Below, piece after piece: positions 12,474-22,946 of a stretch of 64,000 bases of DNA. Every line of letters starts with the position of its first letter. Position 1 is the stretch's first letter. The stretch is from Jaapia argillacea MUCL 33604 (taxonomy: Eukaryota > Basidiomycota > Agaricomycetes > Jaapiales > Jaapiaceae): NCBI GenBank assembly GCA_000697665.1, contig KL197762.1, positions 89,281-153,280 on the forward strand, read 5' to 3'. A program made the translations under genes and the position numbers. The notes below the pieces were generated by a model, which saw nothing but the letters and a program-made list of their open reading frames with translations, was not told the origin of the DNA and did not search any database.

Positions 12474-13707
12474 ATGCAGCCGACGGACGCAGAGCAAAGT
12501 TCTCTCCGAAGAGTAATCTCCGCACAACAGAACATCGTGCATTTGTACGCCCAATAGCCCCCTTTCAACGTTTCCCTTGACTAAGATCTGTTTCAGCCTT
12601 CAACAACTGGTTGATGGTTTCAAGCAGCTCTCGGGTGCACTGTTAGTCTGGGGAGAGGAACAGGATGGAGAGCAAGGGTTATCGGTACGCCCTCCCTATA
12701 TGCTCGTCAGACGAACTCCCCATTCACCCCTATTCCTTCTTACAGCAGAACATCCCAGCCTTTGCTCGTAATTTGGAGGATTTATCCCTCCCTGTCGAGC
12801 AACTATCCTTCGTACTCAAAGTGATTCCTCATTATCTGGAGCCCATTGACTCTATGGAAGCATCCCTGCGCGACCTCAAGAGGCGGGGTAAGAACATTCT
12901 CGATTCTATCACCCTGCTAGAGAAAGACCCAGGTGTATCTGATGAATCGTCGGAGGAGATGGCGCGTCTGACCAAGGAGATGATGGAAGTTGAACCGAAG
13001 ATCCAAGCCGAGAGGAATATTCTGGCAGATTCTCAAAGATCGGCCGTCAAGCACTCCATGGATGCATTGTTTGGGGGTATTCTGGAGTGTTCGCATGAGC
13101 AAGAGGCAAGTAACGTCAACCCTTTCTGGTGTTGTAGTTGGTTAATCCATACACATAGAAGGTCGCCAGGGAAGGAATGAGAGTGCTCAACACTTTCATC
13201 GAAGATACACGACAAGAGATGTGGCAACCACGCCATCTCCCGAATCCATTCGTAACCCGGTTCGCATTCCCTCTCATCGTCCCTCCATCTCGAGGCCAAA
13301 CAACTCCTCCCAGCCCCATCATCACGGCCTCACAAACTCCCACTCGCCCTACATCACCAACAAAGGCGGTACCACCCAACGTGAACGTACAAGATGCGCC
13401 TTTCTTGAAGTCTCCTCGCTTACGTTGGGCAAGCGCGATCTTCCGTCGAAGGAAAGACAAACCAAACAACAGCACAGATGATATTGGGAAAGACGCCCTC
13501 GTTGTCGTTGATGAACCAACGTCGCCAGGTCGTCAACCCACCTCGGTATACGATGGACCAGGTATTGGGCTGGTGACTAGGCGTGTCACGAAAAGCCTGC
13601 CGAACGTGGCGAGGATGCATGAACTTTGGGAGAATGCTGATGGTGATGAACCTGACTCTGATAATACTCGAGATACACGTGTCACCGTCCTACATCTCGA
13701 GCGTTGA
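12474..13707 (+). CDS. BAR-like helical protein, paralogue 2
   Basis: Exons 12474-12544, 12597-12684, 12749-13105 and 13162-13707 give 353 residues in phase (354 if the alternative acceptor three bases upstream at 12746 is used). Intron positions match paralogue 1. The third intron (13106-13161) has a GC donor, AG|GCAAGT, the known minor GC-AG class; a GT donor would break the paralogue alignment. The N-terminal helical half is conserved (SLRRVIS, PHYLEPIDSMEASL, KHSMDALFGGILECS). The C-terminal tail is shorter than in paralogue 1 but keeps the basic RWASAIFRRRK block. Function unknown; tandem duplication is the obvious origin. Confidence 0.75.
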
Positions 13708-14189
13708 CTCCTTGCGACGGCGCTCTTGCCTCTGGCGAGAGTGGGATAGCATCGACGAGGAGTAGACGACGGGAAAATAGGGAGTGATGGTACTGGAGAT
13801 GGTCGATCAGAGATCGCAGTCTGTTCAGAGTTGTGATTGAAAACCCCAGAGTGCTTCGCGGCGATGTGGAATCCCCTACGAATTCTTGCGACCCCCGACG
13901 TCCCAGCACCCAGAACCACTCGTCATCCTCCGACGATAGACATAAACAAGCCTCACCGATCCCAAACCAAATGACATCCGGTCCTAGCTCAGTTCATCTG
14001 TTCTCCGCTCGTGTGCATCTTGAATCTTGACGACACGAAGGGTGGATACCGAAGAAAGTCGGCGGGGACTTATCGAATCTCCACGCCAGAACTGGCAAAT
14101 AGCCCGCTGGAACGTAGCTGAGGGATGACGAGCCGAGTTCCTATCTTCCGTCAGGAATGGGTGGACAGAGTCGTCAGGAAATATCCCAT
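13708..14189. other. Convergent intergenic region
   Basis: Lies between the 3' ends of paralogue 2 (plus) and paralogue 3 (minus). Several frames stay open for short distances but none has a plausible start, splice pattern or similarity to the flanking genes. Confidence 0.55.
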
Positions 14190-15350
14190 TCAGGGCTCCT
14201 CCGGTTCGAGGACGGTAACGCCAGTCACTACCGTTTCATGTACCGACGCGGCACCGAGCTGGAGGGACGATTCTGGTGGATGAGACCCTTCGTGCTGGAG
14301 GGGCGACTCCGACTCTTGATGGACAGGATCAGGGTCGGGCGGACCATCACTGGTTTCACCCGGCAAATTTTCGTCCCCCACGACCAGAGGTTTTTCTCGC
14401 CTTTTACCAAAAATCCTAGTTGCGACCGTCCCCCAACGGACTGTCGGGGTGTGAGGTCTGAATCGTGATTTACCGGATTTGGTGCTGCCTGTGCTCCCTT
14501 GAAGGTCGTTAAGAGTTGGTGTGGTTGCTGGGGTTGGGTGGTAACCTGGCGTTGTGCGGTGACCTGGTGTCGAACTGCGGAATGCGGGTGTGGGGGGCTT
14601 GGGGGATGGCGATCGATGGATGGGAGGATGTTGGTGTTGGTGTTCGACTGGAGGAGTAGGTGCTCGACGACTTTCTTTGAACGCGTCGAGAGTTTTTATG
14701 CCGTCTTCACCGAGAAACTATCGGCGTATCAAATTTAGAGTTATGGACTAAGTACGTTGGGGAAGCGGTACTCACCGTTTGTTCCTTTAAGCATTTGAGG
14801 ATGCCTGTGAAGAGTGTCTTCATAGAATGTTTGATCACAGATCTCTTCGTGTCTGGAACTAGATGTTCCTCTGCGATGATCTTTGCATTTAATGCTCGTA
14901 GATCTTGGTCGAGAGGAGATTGACTGGTTCGTGTGGAGAGGAGGTGGTCTTTCCGAGCTCGGAGATTGTGTAAGGATCGTTGGGTTGCGTTGAGAGATTC
15001 GAAGTAGTGCGGGATTACTTCTAGTTCGGTGGATAGAACGTCGAAGGAGAATGATAGGGCGCCAAGGATGGTAGCGAACGAGAAGATGTGCTGCTATACA
15101 GGCCTTGAGCAACATTTGAAGCCTCAGTAGACCAAGATGGACGTACCGAAAGTCGATCATCTTGCTCTTCTTCCCATGAGAACACTAGCAGAGCGTTTGA
15201 CAGTTCGTTGAAACCGTCTCCTACGCTCTTCAACCTGAGATTTGTGTTGGTTGACTACGCGAGAGACGAAATTAGATGGGGCAGGTTTGGGACGAACGAT
15301 TGTAGGACCGCGTGGTGTGCTGCGATAACCCTTTGGAGAGCGGTTGCCAT
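14190..15350 (-). CDS. BAR-like helical protein, paralogue 3 (inverted)
   Basis: Exons 15350-15298, 15234-15147, 15090-14776 and 14717-14190 sum to 984 nt, 327 residues. The start MATALQRVIAAHH aligns with SLRRVI of the other two, and all three introns fall at the same places. Conserved blocks: FNELSNALLVF, VIPHYFESLNA, DTKRSVIKHSM, FTGILKC. The tail is Pro/Ser/His-rich with the same aromatic-basic block (VRWGTVATRIFGKRREK). It is inverted relative to its paralogues, so the cluster arose by tandem duplication plus inversion. The donor after the first exon (GTTCGT) is non-optimal but needed for phase. Confidence 0.75.
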
Positions 15351-15586
15351 CCAGATTGTGGGAGTGGCTGCATACGACGGGAATGATCAGGTTGAACGAC
15401 GCTGGAGTTGCAAGTACAAGGTTGAGTACAATGCTGAGAGGATGAGAATTCCCACACTCAAGATTACAGTGAGTGCGGGAACATTTTGTCTCGCTCAAAA
15501 AGTCAATCATAGAAACGCACGTTCTGCAACGCCATCTGTTCGACCACATCCTGCCTCTCCCGATACAAGCGAACATCAAGGCTTGA
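15351..15586. promoter_or_regulatory. Short divergent promoter region
   Basis: Only 236 bp separate the start codons of paralogue 3 (minus) and the cyclin-domain gene (plus), so both promoters must share this space. Shared regulation is possible. No TATA box or recognised operator stands out. Confidence 0.5.
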
Positions 15587-18500
15587 ATGTCTTACTCGTG
15601 GCACGACTCTCCCTGCCTTGACACCGATGCTGAGCTTTCCCCTGCTGGATCTCGCATACCCCAGCGCTGGACAGACGACCCGAACGACCCAAGCCAGTAC
15701 GACCCAGCAGCACCCTCGCCAATATCTTACAGACCTACTGTCGACCAGCTCTACCGCTCTCAGCAAACCTACTCTGACCGTGCCGCTCCGGCTTCATCTT
15801 CTCCGCTGGCTATATGCGCTCCCCTGACCTCCAATTACGAAGCGCACGATCAATATGTGGACGAGGAAGATACATATGATCCCATACCAATTTCCAGCAC
15901 TCCAGATCTTTCTTCTTCCCCTTCCGATGCTTACAACGACTTCGACGATCCTGATGGGCAATCTCTGACTACCTTCGTACTCAACGATACCAAACCCAAT
16001 TCTGTTGAGGAGAAGGGAGATGAAGACTTGCAATCCCTTCACGACGACCGGAACGGAATGCACTTCAGCGACATCAACTATTGTCAGAATTATTCGACCT
16101 TGACTCTTGCTTTGGAGCATATACCCACTCATCGCTGTCCCATCCGTCCGCGCCGGGACAACAATGGCGACTTTCCTTCGCCTGACGCGTCGCGGACAGC
16201 CTACCCTCCACACCAGCCGAAGAGGAAACGAGATACTCTGTCTGGATTCGTCAAGGCTTCTGACATACCTTCCAACGTCAACGTTCAACCAGAATCCTTC
16301 TCTCGTGGAGTCCTTCTGGAATCTAGGAAGAGTAACGAACGCGAGACGAAGAGACCTCGAGTTGGGCCTCAAACCACGTCATACGAGCGTACTACCGCGC
16401 ATACATCCCACTATACACGCGCTGGTGCCTCTGCTCGCGTCTTGAGCTCTGATAGCCGTGGTCTCGATCAGGAGGTAACACCTTTCTTCGTTCCCTCAAA
16501 GTAGCTCCTCAGCTCACTTGGTGTTGCAGAACATCGACACCCGTGACCAACCAGCTTTTCAACCTCCTCGCCATCGACCGCATCAACCCTTCATCAACAA
16601 GACATCCTCCAAATTCTCCCGCAAATACTCTGATATATCGACTTCCCTCATATATGCTTCTCGTTCTGACCTCCCTTCTAACCCTTCCCGCTCTTGGTCT
16701 TCATCAAGTTCCTCTGACAATACCTTGGATTCTCGATCGCTTTCGCAACATGTGATGACCTCGTCGGAATTATCCTTTGCGTGCGACCTTGACAAACGTC
16801 TACGTGGTGTCTTGGAGGATGCTGCGCAGCCACGAGTGTTCTACGATGTCTACGCCGAGGACGAGCCTCCCACCATCACTGCTCAAATTGATTCTAAGAC
16901 TTCAGCCGAACGACCTCAGGTCCTGCAATCTGATTCTAGTTTCACTCGACGTCTTGATGGACTTTTGTTGGATGTTATTCATGAACGACAATCTGGGGCG
17001 CCTCTTCAGCTGTACTATGAGGGCTTTCCTAGTTCCCAAGCTGCTTCTACCAATCGTTCATCCCATGATCGCAATGGATCTACCTCCGAACGAACTGGAT
17101 CTTCCGCCTCTGATATCTCTGCTACTACTGATTGCCGGTCCTTCGTTTCCTCTGATTCTGGTTCTCAACAAAGCTCTGGCGACGTGGAGATGAGAGATTT
17201 CTTCGATTGGGGTTCTAGGAGATGGGATCCACGTGACGAACAGGACCGCTGCGATTCGGGTGAATCTTCGCGTGGGAGTTCGGATGACGAGACGAGGCGC
17301 CCTATCGCAGAGTCTGGAGTTGGAGGGCCCCATCAGGTATCACCGCGGAACGTACTCGAGACGAATCGTCTGAGAGATGGTGGAATACCGCTCTTGGCGA
17401 GAGTGAAGTCTCGGACTGTTTCTGTTGGGAAACCAAGGTTGAGCCGGGAGCGTGTGCAGAGTCGAGTCTCCATCGAAGAGTTCGTTACTGGGCATCCTTC
17501 GGATCGGACCGAGAGGGAATCGGCTAGTTTGCGGAGGGCGAGGTCTTTGAGATCTGAAGTCGGGGAAGAAGATCTTAAGGTGATTTTGGTTTGATTGGTT
17601 GTTGGTTAGGGACAGACATTGATTGGAGGGATGTTTAGGTTTTCGATGGAGCTGTTCGGAGAGAGTTCGAATTTGCTGGCCACTCCCGCCCATCGTCCAT
17701 TTCGAGTGATGGAACCTCGTCGACCTTCACTTCCTCGGAATATACGTTCGTACCGACACTACCCTCCTCACCGACCCCCACCACTAAGAACCATCATCCG
17801 CTCAATCACGTCCCGATCATCGCACCCCCGCCTTTTGACCTTATCCCACATGCTCCGTTGACGGAAGAAGAAGCTGCTGAGAGGAGGTTGTCAATTTTGT
17901 TGGAAAGAGAGAAGAGGGAGAGGGGAGGGGACGAGCTTGATCAGGGTGTGTTGTTTGAAGCCCAGGTTGGGGAGAATGGGATGTCGAGTGTGAAGGAGGG
18001 GTGGCTAGCTGCTTTTGGGACGGGGGATGACTTGAGGGTTGAAATCGTGGAATGGTTATTGGGCGTGCGTCCTTTCTCCGTCCGCTTTGTCGCTGTCGTT
18101 GTGGCTAATTGGTTCATTTAGGTCCTTCCGGAGATTGATAACAACAAGCGACACCCTCTATCCCGCGATTTGTACGATCAGCTTTCTCGGTCTCCTGAGA
18201 CGAGGTTCCACGCTGCGTACCTGTTCACCAGGTTCTTCTGGCGAGTTGGGGCTGATGGATCTACCCATTCTCCCTCAATCAATAATGTCGATGAAGACGA
18301 TGAGATGGGGGATCTGGACGCGGCGATGGAGAGTTATGTGTGGGATGTAGCAGTGGCTTGTCTGGCGTTGAGTGTAAAGGTGAGAATGTTTTTGACTACG
18401 TTGTATGACGTTTGATGCTCAGTTTGGGAGGGCTTTTGTAGTTTCATCGTGATTTCCTGGAGCCATTGTACCCCGTGTACGCTTATGAGTATCTAATATT

Positions 18501-19094
18501 GGCTCCTACCGTGATGTTACACGAGCATTTGGAGGTAGTTCTTGTCTTGTCGTCCTTTGATCTATCTACTCACAACATTCATACAATAGACGGCGCAGCG
18601 GGATGTCCTGGAAGCTTTTGCTTATTCCCTCGCATGCAACACGCCATCTCCTTTCTTCGAAGAACTATACCTCGCTATCCCAGCCCTTCGCAAACTCACT
18701 GATTCACGAAAAAATTGGCTGATGGTCCAACGAGCGGCATGGGACACCATCCTGGGATCGTTATACGAACCAGACGTTTTGCGGTTCCCGGTTTCGTTGT
18801 TGAGTGCGGTGGTGTTGTATGACGCGGTGGTGGATATGCTTGTTGATAGGTATTCGGAGGCTTCTAGGGGGAAGCGATGTAGTTGTGAGGAGTTGCCAGA
18901 GTTGGAGGTGGAGTTGAAGGCTTTGGAGAAGTGGAGAGTTAGAGCTGTGAAGGTGGCTGAGGGGGTTTTGTTGGATTTGCTGGATCTTTTGAAGGTCTCG
19001 GAAGTTAGTTCGTTTGGTTTTGAGATTTCGTGCGGCGTCTGATGACTTGGATTTTTAGGCTGATTTTGAAGAATGTCGGAGGTGGTTGGGGTAA
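15587..19094 (+). CDS. Large disordered protein with C-terminal cyclin-like domain
   Basis: Exons 15587-16474, 16530-17579, 17639-18064, 18122-18379, 18442-18534, 18590-18994 and 19059-19094 sum to 3,156 nt, 1,051 residues, all in phase. Residues 1 to about 700 are Ser/Asp/Arg-rich, low-complexity, with basic nuclear-localisation-like patches (PKRKRD, KRPRVG). About 790-1050 are helical, with blocks AYLFTRFFW, VACLALSVKFHRDFLEP and LEAFAYSLACNTPSPFFEE that look like a cyclin box. A cell-cycle or transcription-CDK partner role is inferred. Reading on past 17579 gives a near stop, which would split this into two genes; the spliced join (AAG|GT donor, TTTAG acceptor) keeps frame and is preferred. 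Confidence 0.7.
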
Positions 19095-19422
19095 GGTATT
19101 AGCGTGTTGTTTGCATCTTGTTCTCCTCGAAAGTCTTGTTCCTGGTCATTTTGGTCGTTGTGCGCATTCGGGAATGTCTCAGTATCGCAGGTGATTGTAC
19201 ATTTAATCGTCGCCTAGGCCAAACCTAAGCCCCTATCTTCCAAAAAGTGTTGATTCACTTCCAAATCCGCCTCCGGATCCTCTTTCTTGAGCCTTAATCA
19301 CCACCTCTCTTCTTACCTGCTGCGACGAGAGAAATATCTCACTCACAACACGAAGTTTCCCTCCCCTCCGAAAGGCGTCTTCCTCCCGTAATCGATACTC
19401 AGTGATCCTTTGCCACTGTTCT
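19095..19422. other. Intergenic, no gene seen
   Basis: 3' end of the cyclin-domain gene and promoter of the kinase-fold gene. Rich in C/T towards 19400. No repeat or RNA gene recognised. Confidence 0.6.
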
Positions 19423-20322
19423 ATGGCATCCATTCCCAGCTACTACAGTCCAAACTCCCGGTTTTCCCTCAAGCTTGCACAGGGAGAACTATGGGTCACG
19501 GTCGTCCAAGCATTCACCCCGTTCAACATGAGCCAAGCCCTCCTCGTCCGGGTTGTAGAGCAAACGCCTACACTTCACCTCCTCCCTGGCTCCCTCGTCA
19601 TCGCTAAATTCTACGATCCTCGTTGCATGGCCCAACGAAAGGGGCATAAATACAGACCTGCCATGCCTTGGACATACGAAACGGAGCTAGAGTCAGCGCA
19701 GCGGCGCCGCCCCCCACCAAACTCATCGATTTACCATTGGGATTTGACTGATACTCCGGAAGATGATGACGACGTCGTGGGGTGGGAGGAGGTTTTCTAT
19801 CAGAAATCACATCGTCTGTTTCGGGCTGAGGTGGAAGCCTACAGACTCCTCGAGCCATTGCAGGGATCGGGAATCCCCCAGTTTTTCGCCTCTGGGACTC
19901 TCAATCTCCCACCTTCGGAACCTCGTGCCATTCCCATCAATGTCGTTCTCCTGGAGCACATCCGCGACTCGATCAGTGTAGGGGAACTTTCTGAGTCTCC
20001 ATCGCCTCCCCACATTCCCAAGGAGCTACTCGAGTCGCTCTTCGAGACAGTCAGCCGCTTTGCGGGTCTTGGAGTAGCGCACACTGATTTGAACCTGGGA
20101 AACGTCCTGTTCACACCAGCTGAACATTATACTCGTGCTTGTGTCATTGATTTTGGTAATGCGATTGTCAGGGAGCCTGATCGCACTGAAGAAGGGTGGG
20201 GACGAGTTGTCGACTGGTACGACGATTTAATGGGGTTGAAGTTGGTTTTGGAGAGGGCGTTCAAGGATTTATCGGAGCTTGTCGACCTGACGAAGTACAT
20301 TCCAGCTCAGAGACTCAAATAG
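19423..20322 (+). CDS. Kinase-fold protein, atypical (HTDLN catalytic loop)
   Basis: Single exon of 299 residues, unusual here because neighbours are intron-rich. Protein-kinase-like features: LVIAKFYDP with the probable ATP-binding Lys near residue 60, catalytic loop HTDLNLGNVLF in the last third, and IDFGN as the DFG equivalent. HTDLN in place of HRDLKxxN is typical of atypical fungal kinase-like families. No signal peptide or membrane segment. Substrate unknown. The start is the ATG that opens MASIPSYY; a few more codons are open upstream but have no ATG. Confidence 0.75.
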   Translation: MASIPSYYSPNSRFSLKLAQGELWVTVVQAFTPFNMSQALLVRVVEQTPTLHLLPGSLVIAKFYDPRCMAQRKGHKYRPAMPWTYETELESAQRRRPPPNSSIYHWDLTDTPEDDDDVVGWEEVFYQKSHRLFRAEVEAYRLLEPLQGSGIPQFFASGTLNLPPSEPRAIPINVVLLEHIRDSISVGELSESPSPPHIPKELLESLFETVSRFAGLGVAHTDLNLGNVLFTPAEHYTRACVIDFGNAIVREPDRTEEGWGRVVDWYDDLMGLKLVLERAFKDLSELVDLTKYIPAQRLK

Positions 20323-20841
20323 ATGAATAAAATATTCTTGATATCTACCGTTGAGCCCGTATTTCCACATGAAGAGGGAGTGGGACGGGGCCAATAATGT
20401 TTTGTCTTCCTAAGCGACGACTGACTTGCTATTCCCGGCCCTTCTCTCCTGCCTGCGATCATTCCTGCGTTCAACAGTGTGGTCCTTTATGGATTGATCA
20501 TCGGTCCATCCTACGGTTGGCTTGTCTATGCCTCGAGTAAGCTTCAGACACTGAGACAGCTGATCTTCAGGTTCGGCGGGGCGATTTATTTAAATATCAC
20601 CCTGCAGGCCTGATAAAAGCTGTGACCTCACATCGTGCCTGGAACTGATTGTCGTCTACCTTTGCTACACAGCTCTCTGAGCATCGAGTCACCAACGTGT
20701 AAGTACTGCACAATTTAACTCTTGGACTGTTCTATTTTACTTCGACGCTCCTCCTTACACTCCCGATTTCAGACGACTTCAAACCCAGGGTCGGCCAAGG
20801 TTAATTAAAGGTCCAGGTATCCAGTATCACTATAATCATCG
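20323..20841 (+). promoter_or_regulatory. Upstream region of the Kin1 paralogue with a probable 5' UTR intron
   Basis: Noncoding. A good intron candidate lies at 20699-20772 (donor GTAAGT, acceptor TTTCAG, 74 nt), so the 5' leader of the gene at 20842 is probably spliced. An AT-rich stretch (TTTATTTAAATAT, about 20585) may be core promoter. Confidence 0.45.
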
Positions 20842-22458
20842 ATGGGTGAAGATCCCCAGGATTCGACGCAGGCGAAACATATGACTCATCTTGCTGTCGG
20901 GGATTATACCCTCATTCGAAACCTCGGAGTGGGAAGTTCGGGTAAGGTCAAGCTCGCTCGTCATAACACCATTGGTAAAGAAGTAAGTCCCCCAAGTCTG
21001 ATTTCAATTGGATGTGGCTGATAGTCATCGGTGCTATGCACAGTTCGCCATCAAGGTCATCTCCCGAGCCCAGTACGGAATGACACCACCTTGCAACGCT
21101 GGTGGCCCCAGACCATATAAAAAGAATACTAAGGACCTCTCTGCGGAAGCTCGGGTTCTCCGCGAAGCGTCTATCACCAAGCTGCTCCATCACCCCAACA
21201 TCTGCAGCCTTCACGAAATATTCATCCACTCAAATCAATATTTTCTCGTGTTCGAGTACGTGAACGGGGTTCAAATGCTCGATTACATTATTAGTCGAGG
21301 AAAGGTGAAGGAGAGGACTGCAAGAAAGTTTGCGAGACAGATTGGGAGTGCGTTGGAGTATTGTCATCGGAACAATGTGGTTCACCGGAGTGAGTGTCTT
21401 GTTCATCCTTTTCACGTCACCGTCACACCTTCTTTGGCATAGATCTTTGTCTCGAGAACATCCTCGTATCGGAAACCACCGATATTACAATTATCGACTT
21501 TGGCCTCTCCAACCTCTTCGACCTCTCTGCCTGCCTCGATACTTATTGCGCGACCCACTATTTCCCCGCTCCGGAGATTCTCGACGGTGTGCCCTACACT
21601 GGTCCCAAGGTGGATGTATGGAGCTTCGGAGTCGTGTTGTATACTATCGTTTGCGGCAGAGTTCCGTTTGATGCGGAGAATCTACCTTTGTTGCACGCCA
21701 AGATCAAGCAAGGGTTATTGAAGTACCCTGTTTGGATAACTAAAGGTGGCTTTCATGATTCTTCTCAAGGATGTATTTTTGACCTCTCCTTCATTTCCTG
21801 CCTGACAGAATGCAAGCATCTCCTTTCCCGAATGTTGGTCACGAACTCATCCACGCGCGCTTCCTTATCGGAAGTACTCTGCCACCCATGGATGGTCCGG
21901 GGTTTTTCTGGTCCGCCAGACCCTCACCTTGGCCCAAGAGAACCCCTTCGATCGCCAGAAGTATTGGACCGTGGAGTCATCAACAACATGAAAGGCTTCG
22001 ACTTTGGCACGCAGGAAGAGATCGAAAGACGCCTTACTGGCATATTGGAATCGGAGTCATATCTCAGCGTGGTAGAGCGTTGGGAGGACAAAAATCGCAC
22101 GCTGAGTGATGATTTCGATGGTGTTGGAGGTATTGATACTTTCAGCCCGTCAAGGGCAAGTCTTGCGGTTTCGGATGATGCAACCGTAGTTGCCGAGGAC
22201 GAGACGAATGAAAATAAGCGACTATCGGACTCTGCAAACCCAGGAAGGAGTCGGTTCTCCATTCTGAGATCATTCCCCCTTAAATTCTTGTCGCCCGTCG
22301 TCCAGCCCCCAGCCGAACCGTGCATCCCTTCCTCGTGTCGCCTAGATGTGGAGAGGGAACAGGCAGATCCGACCGGCGGGTTTCATCCCCTCCTCTCGGT
22401 GTATTATCTTACGAGGGAGATTTTGGAAAGGGAAAGGGCAGCGAGACTTTCCAAGTGA
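20842..22458 (+). CDS. Kin1/PAR-1-type kinase paralogue, probable pseudokinase
   Basis: Exons 20842-20982, 21044-21389, 21443-21745 and 21809-22458 give 479 residues. Introns sit where those of the full-length Kin1 at 36658-41031 do, and exons 2-3 are close to its (346/303 versus 358/303 nt). The Gly loop GVGSSG, FAIK lysine, DFG and APE are present. The HRD motif, split by intron 2, reads HRN: A at 21389 plus AT at 21443 makes AAT. The next Lys (DLK) is Cys. The Kin1 copy splices to GAT, HRD. The activation segment also diverges (DTYCATHYF versus GTFCGSLYF). The protein stops soon after a shared GGFHPLLS block and lacks the long linker and C-terminal KA1 domain. Likely catalytically dead or weak, perhaps a regulator of Kin1; that is inference. 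Confidence 0.85.
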
Positions 22459-22946
22459 TTTTAGTCTGTGGAGACCCCTTGGTACTTCACGACAATATTT
22501 GCCTCTCTGCTCCTTTCGCTCTCCATCACCCTCTTGCTGCGGACCCCCCTTCGGTATATAGTACCACCGGACTTGGACATGCAGGAGCTTCAATCTCACA
22601 CAACTGTTCCTTTTCTTCTCGCCCCACTTTACCATACTTCAGCTCCTACGATGCAAAACGATCAAGTATTTATGAACCGTTCTACATTTTATCATTGTAC
22701 TCGGGGCATCGCCGTGAATCTCTCAGTCTATCTCGGTCCTCGCCATGTGGCGTTTCAAATCGCCCGAGCTGAGAATGAGGTTCGTCCAGACCGATTTCTT
22801 CCATACAACTGTCCGACTCTCCGATAGCTCTAAGAATACTTGTGACGCTCCGGACGTGTCAATAGAGGCCGACTCTCAGAACTTCAGGATGATCTGCTCA
22901 GACTTGTCTTCCGGTGCTAGGCACATATATGATGACATCTCGACCC
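22459..22946. other. Intergenic, kinase paralogue to F-box gene
   Basis: 3' UTR of the kinase paralogue and upstream region of the F-box gene. Several frames are open but short, and none splices to the F-box exon. Confidence 0.5.
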
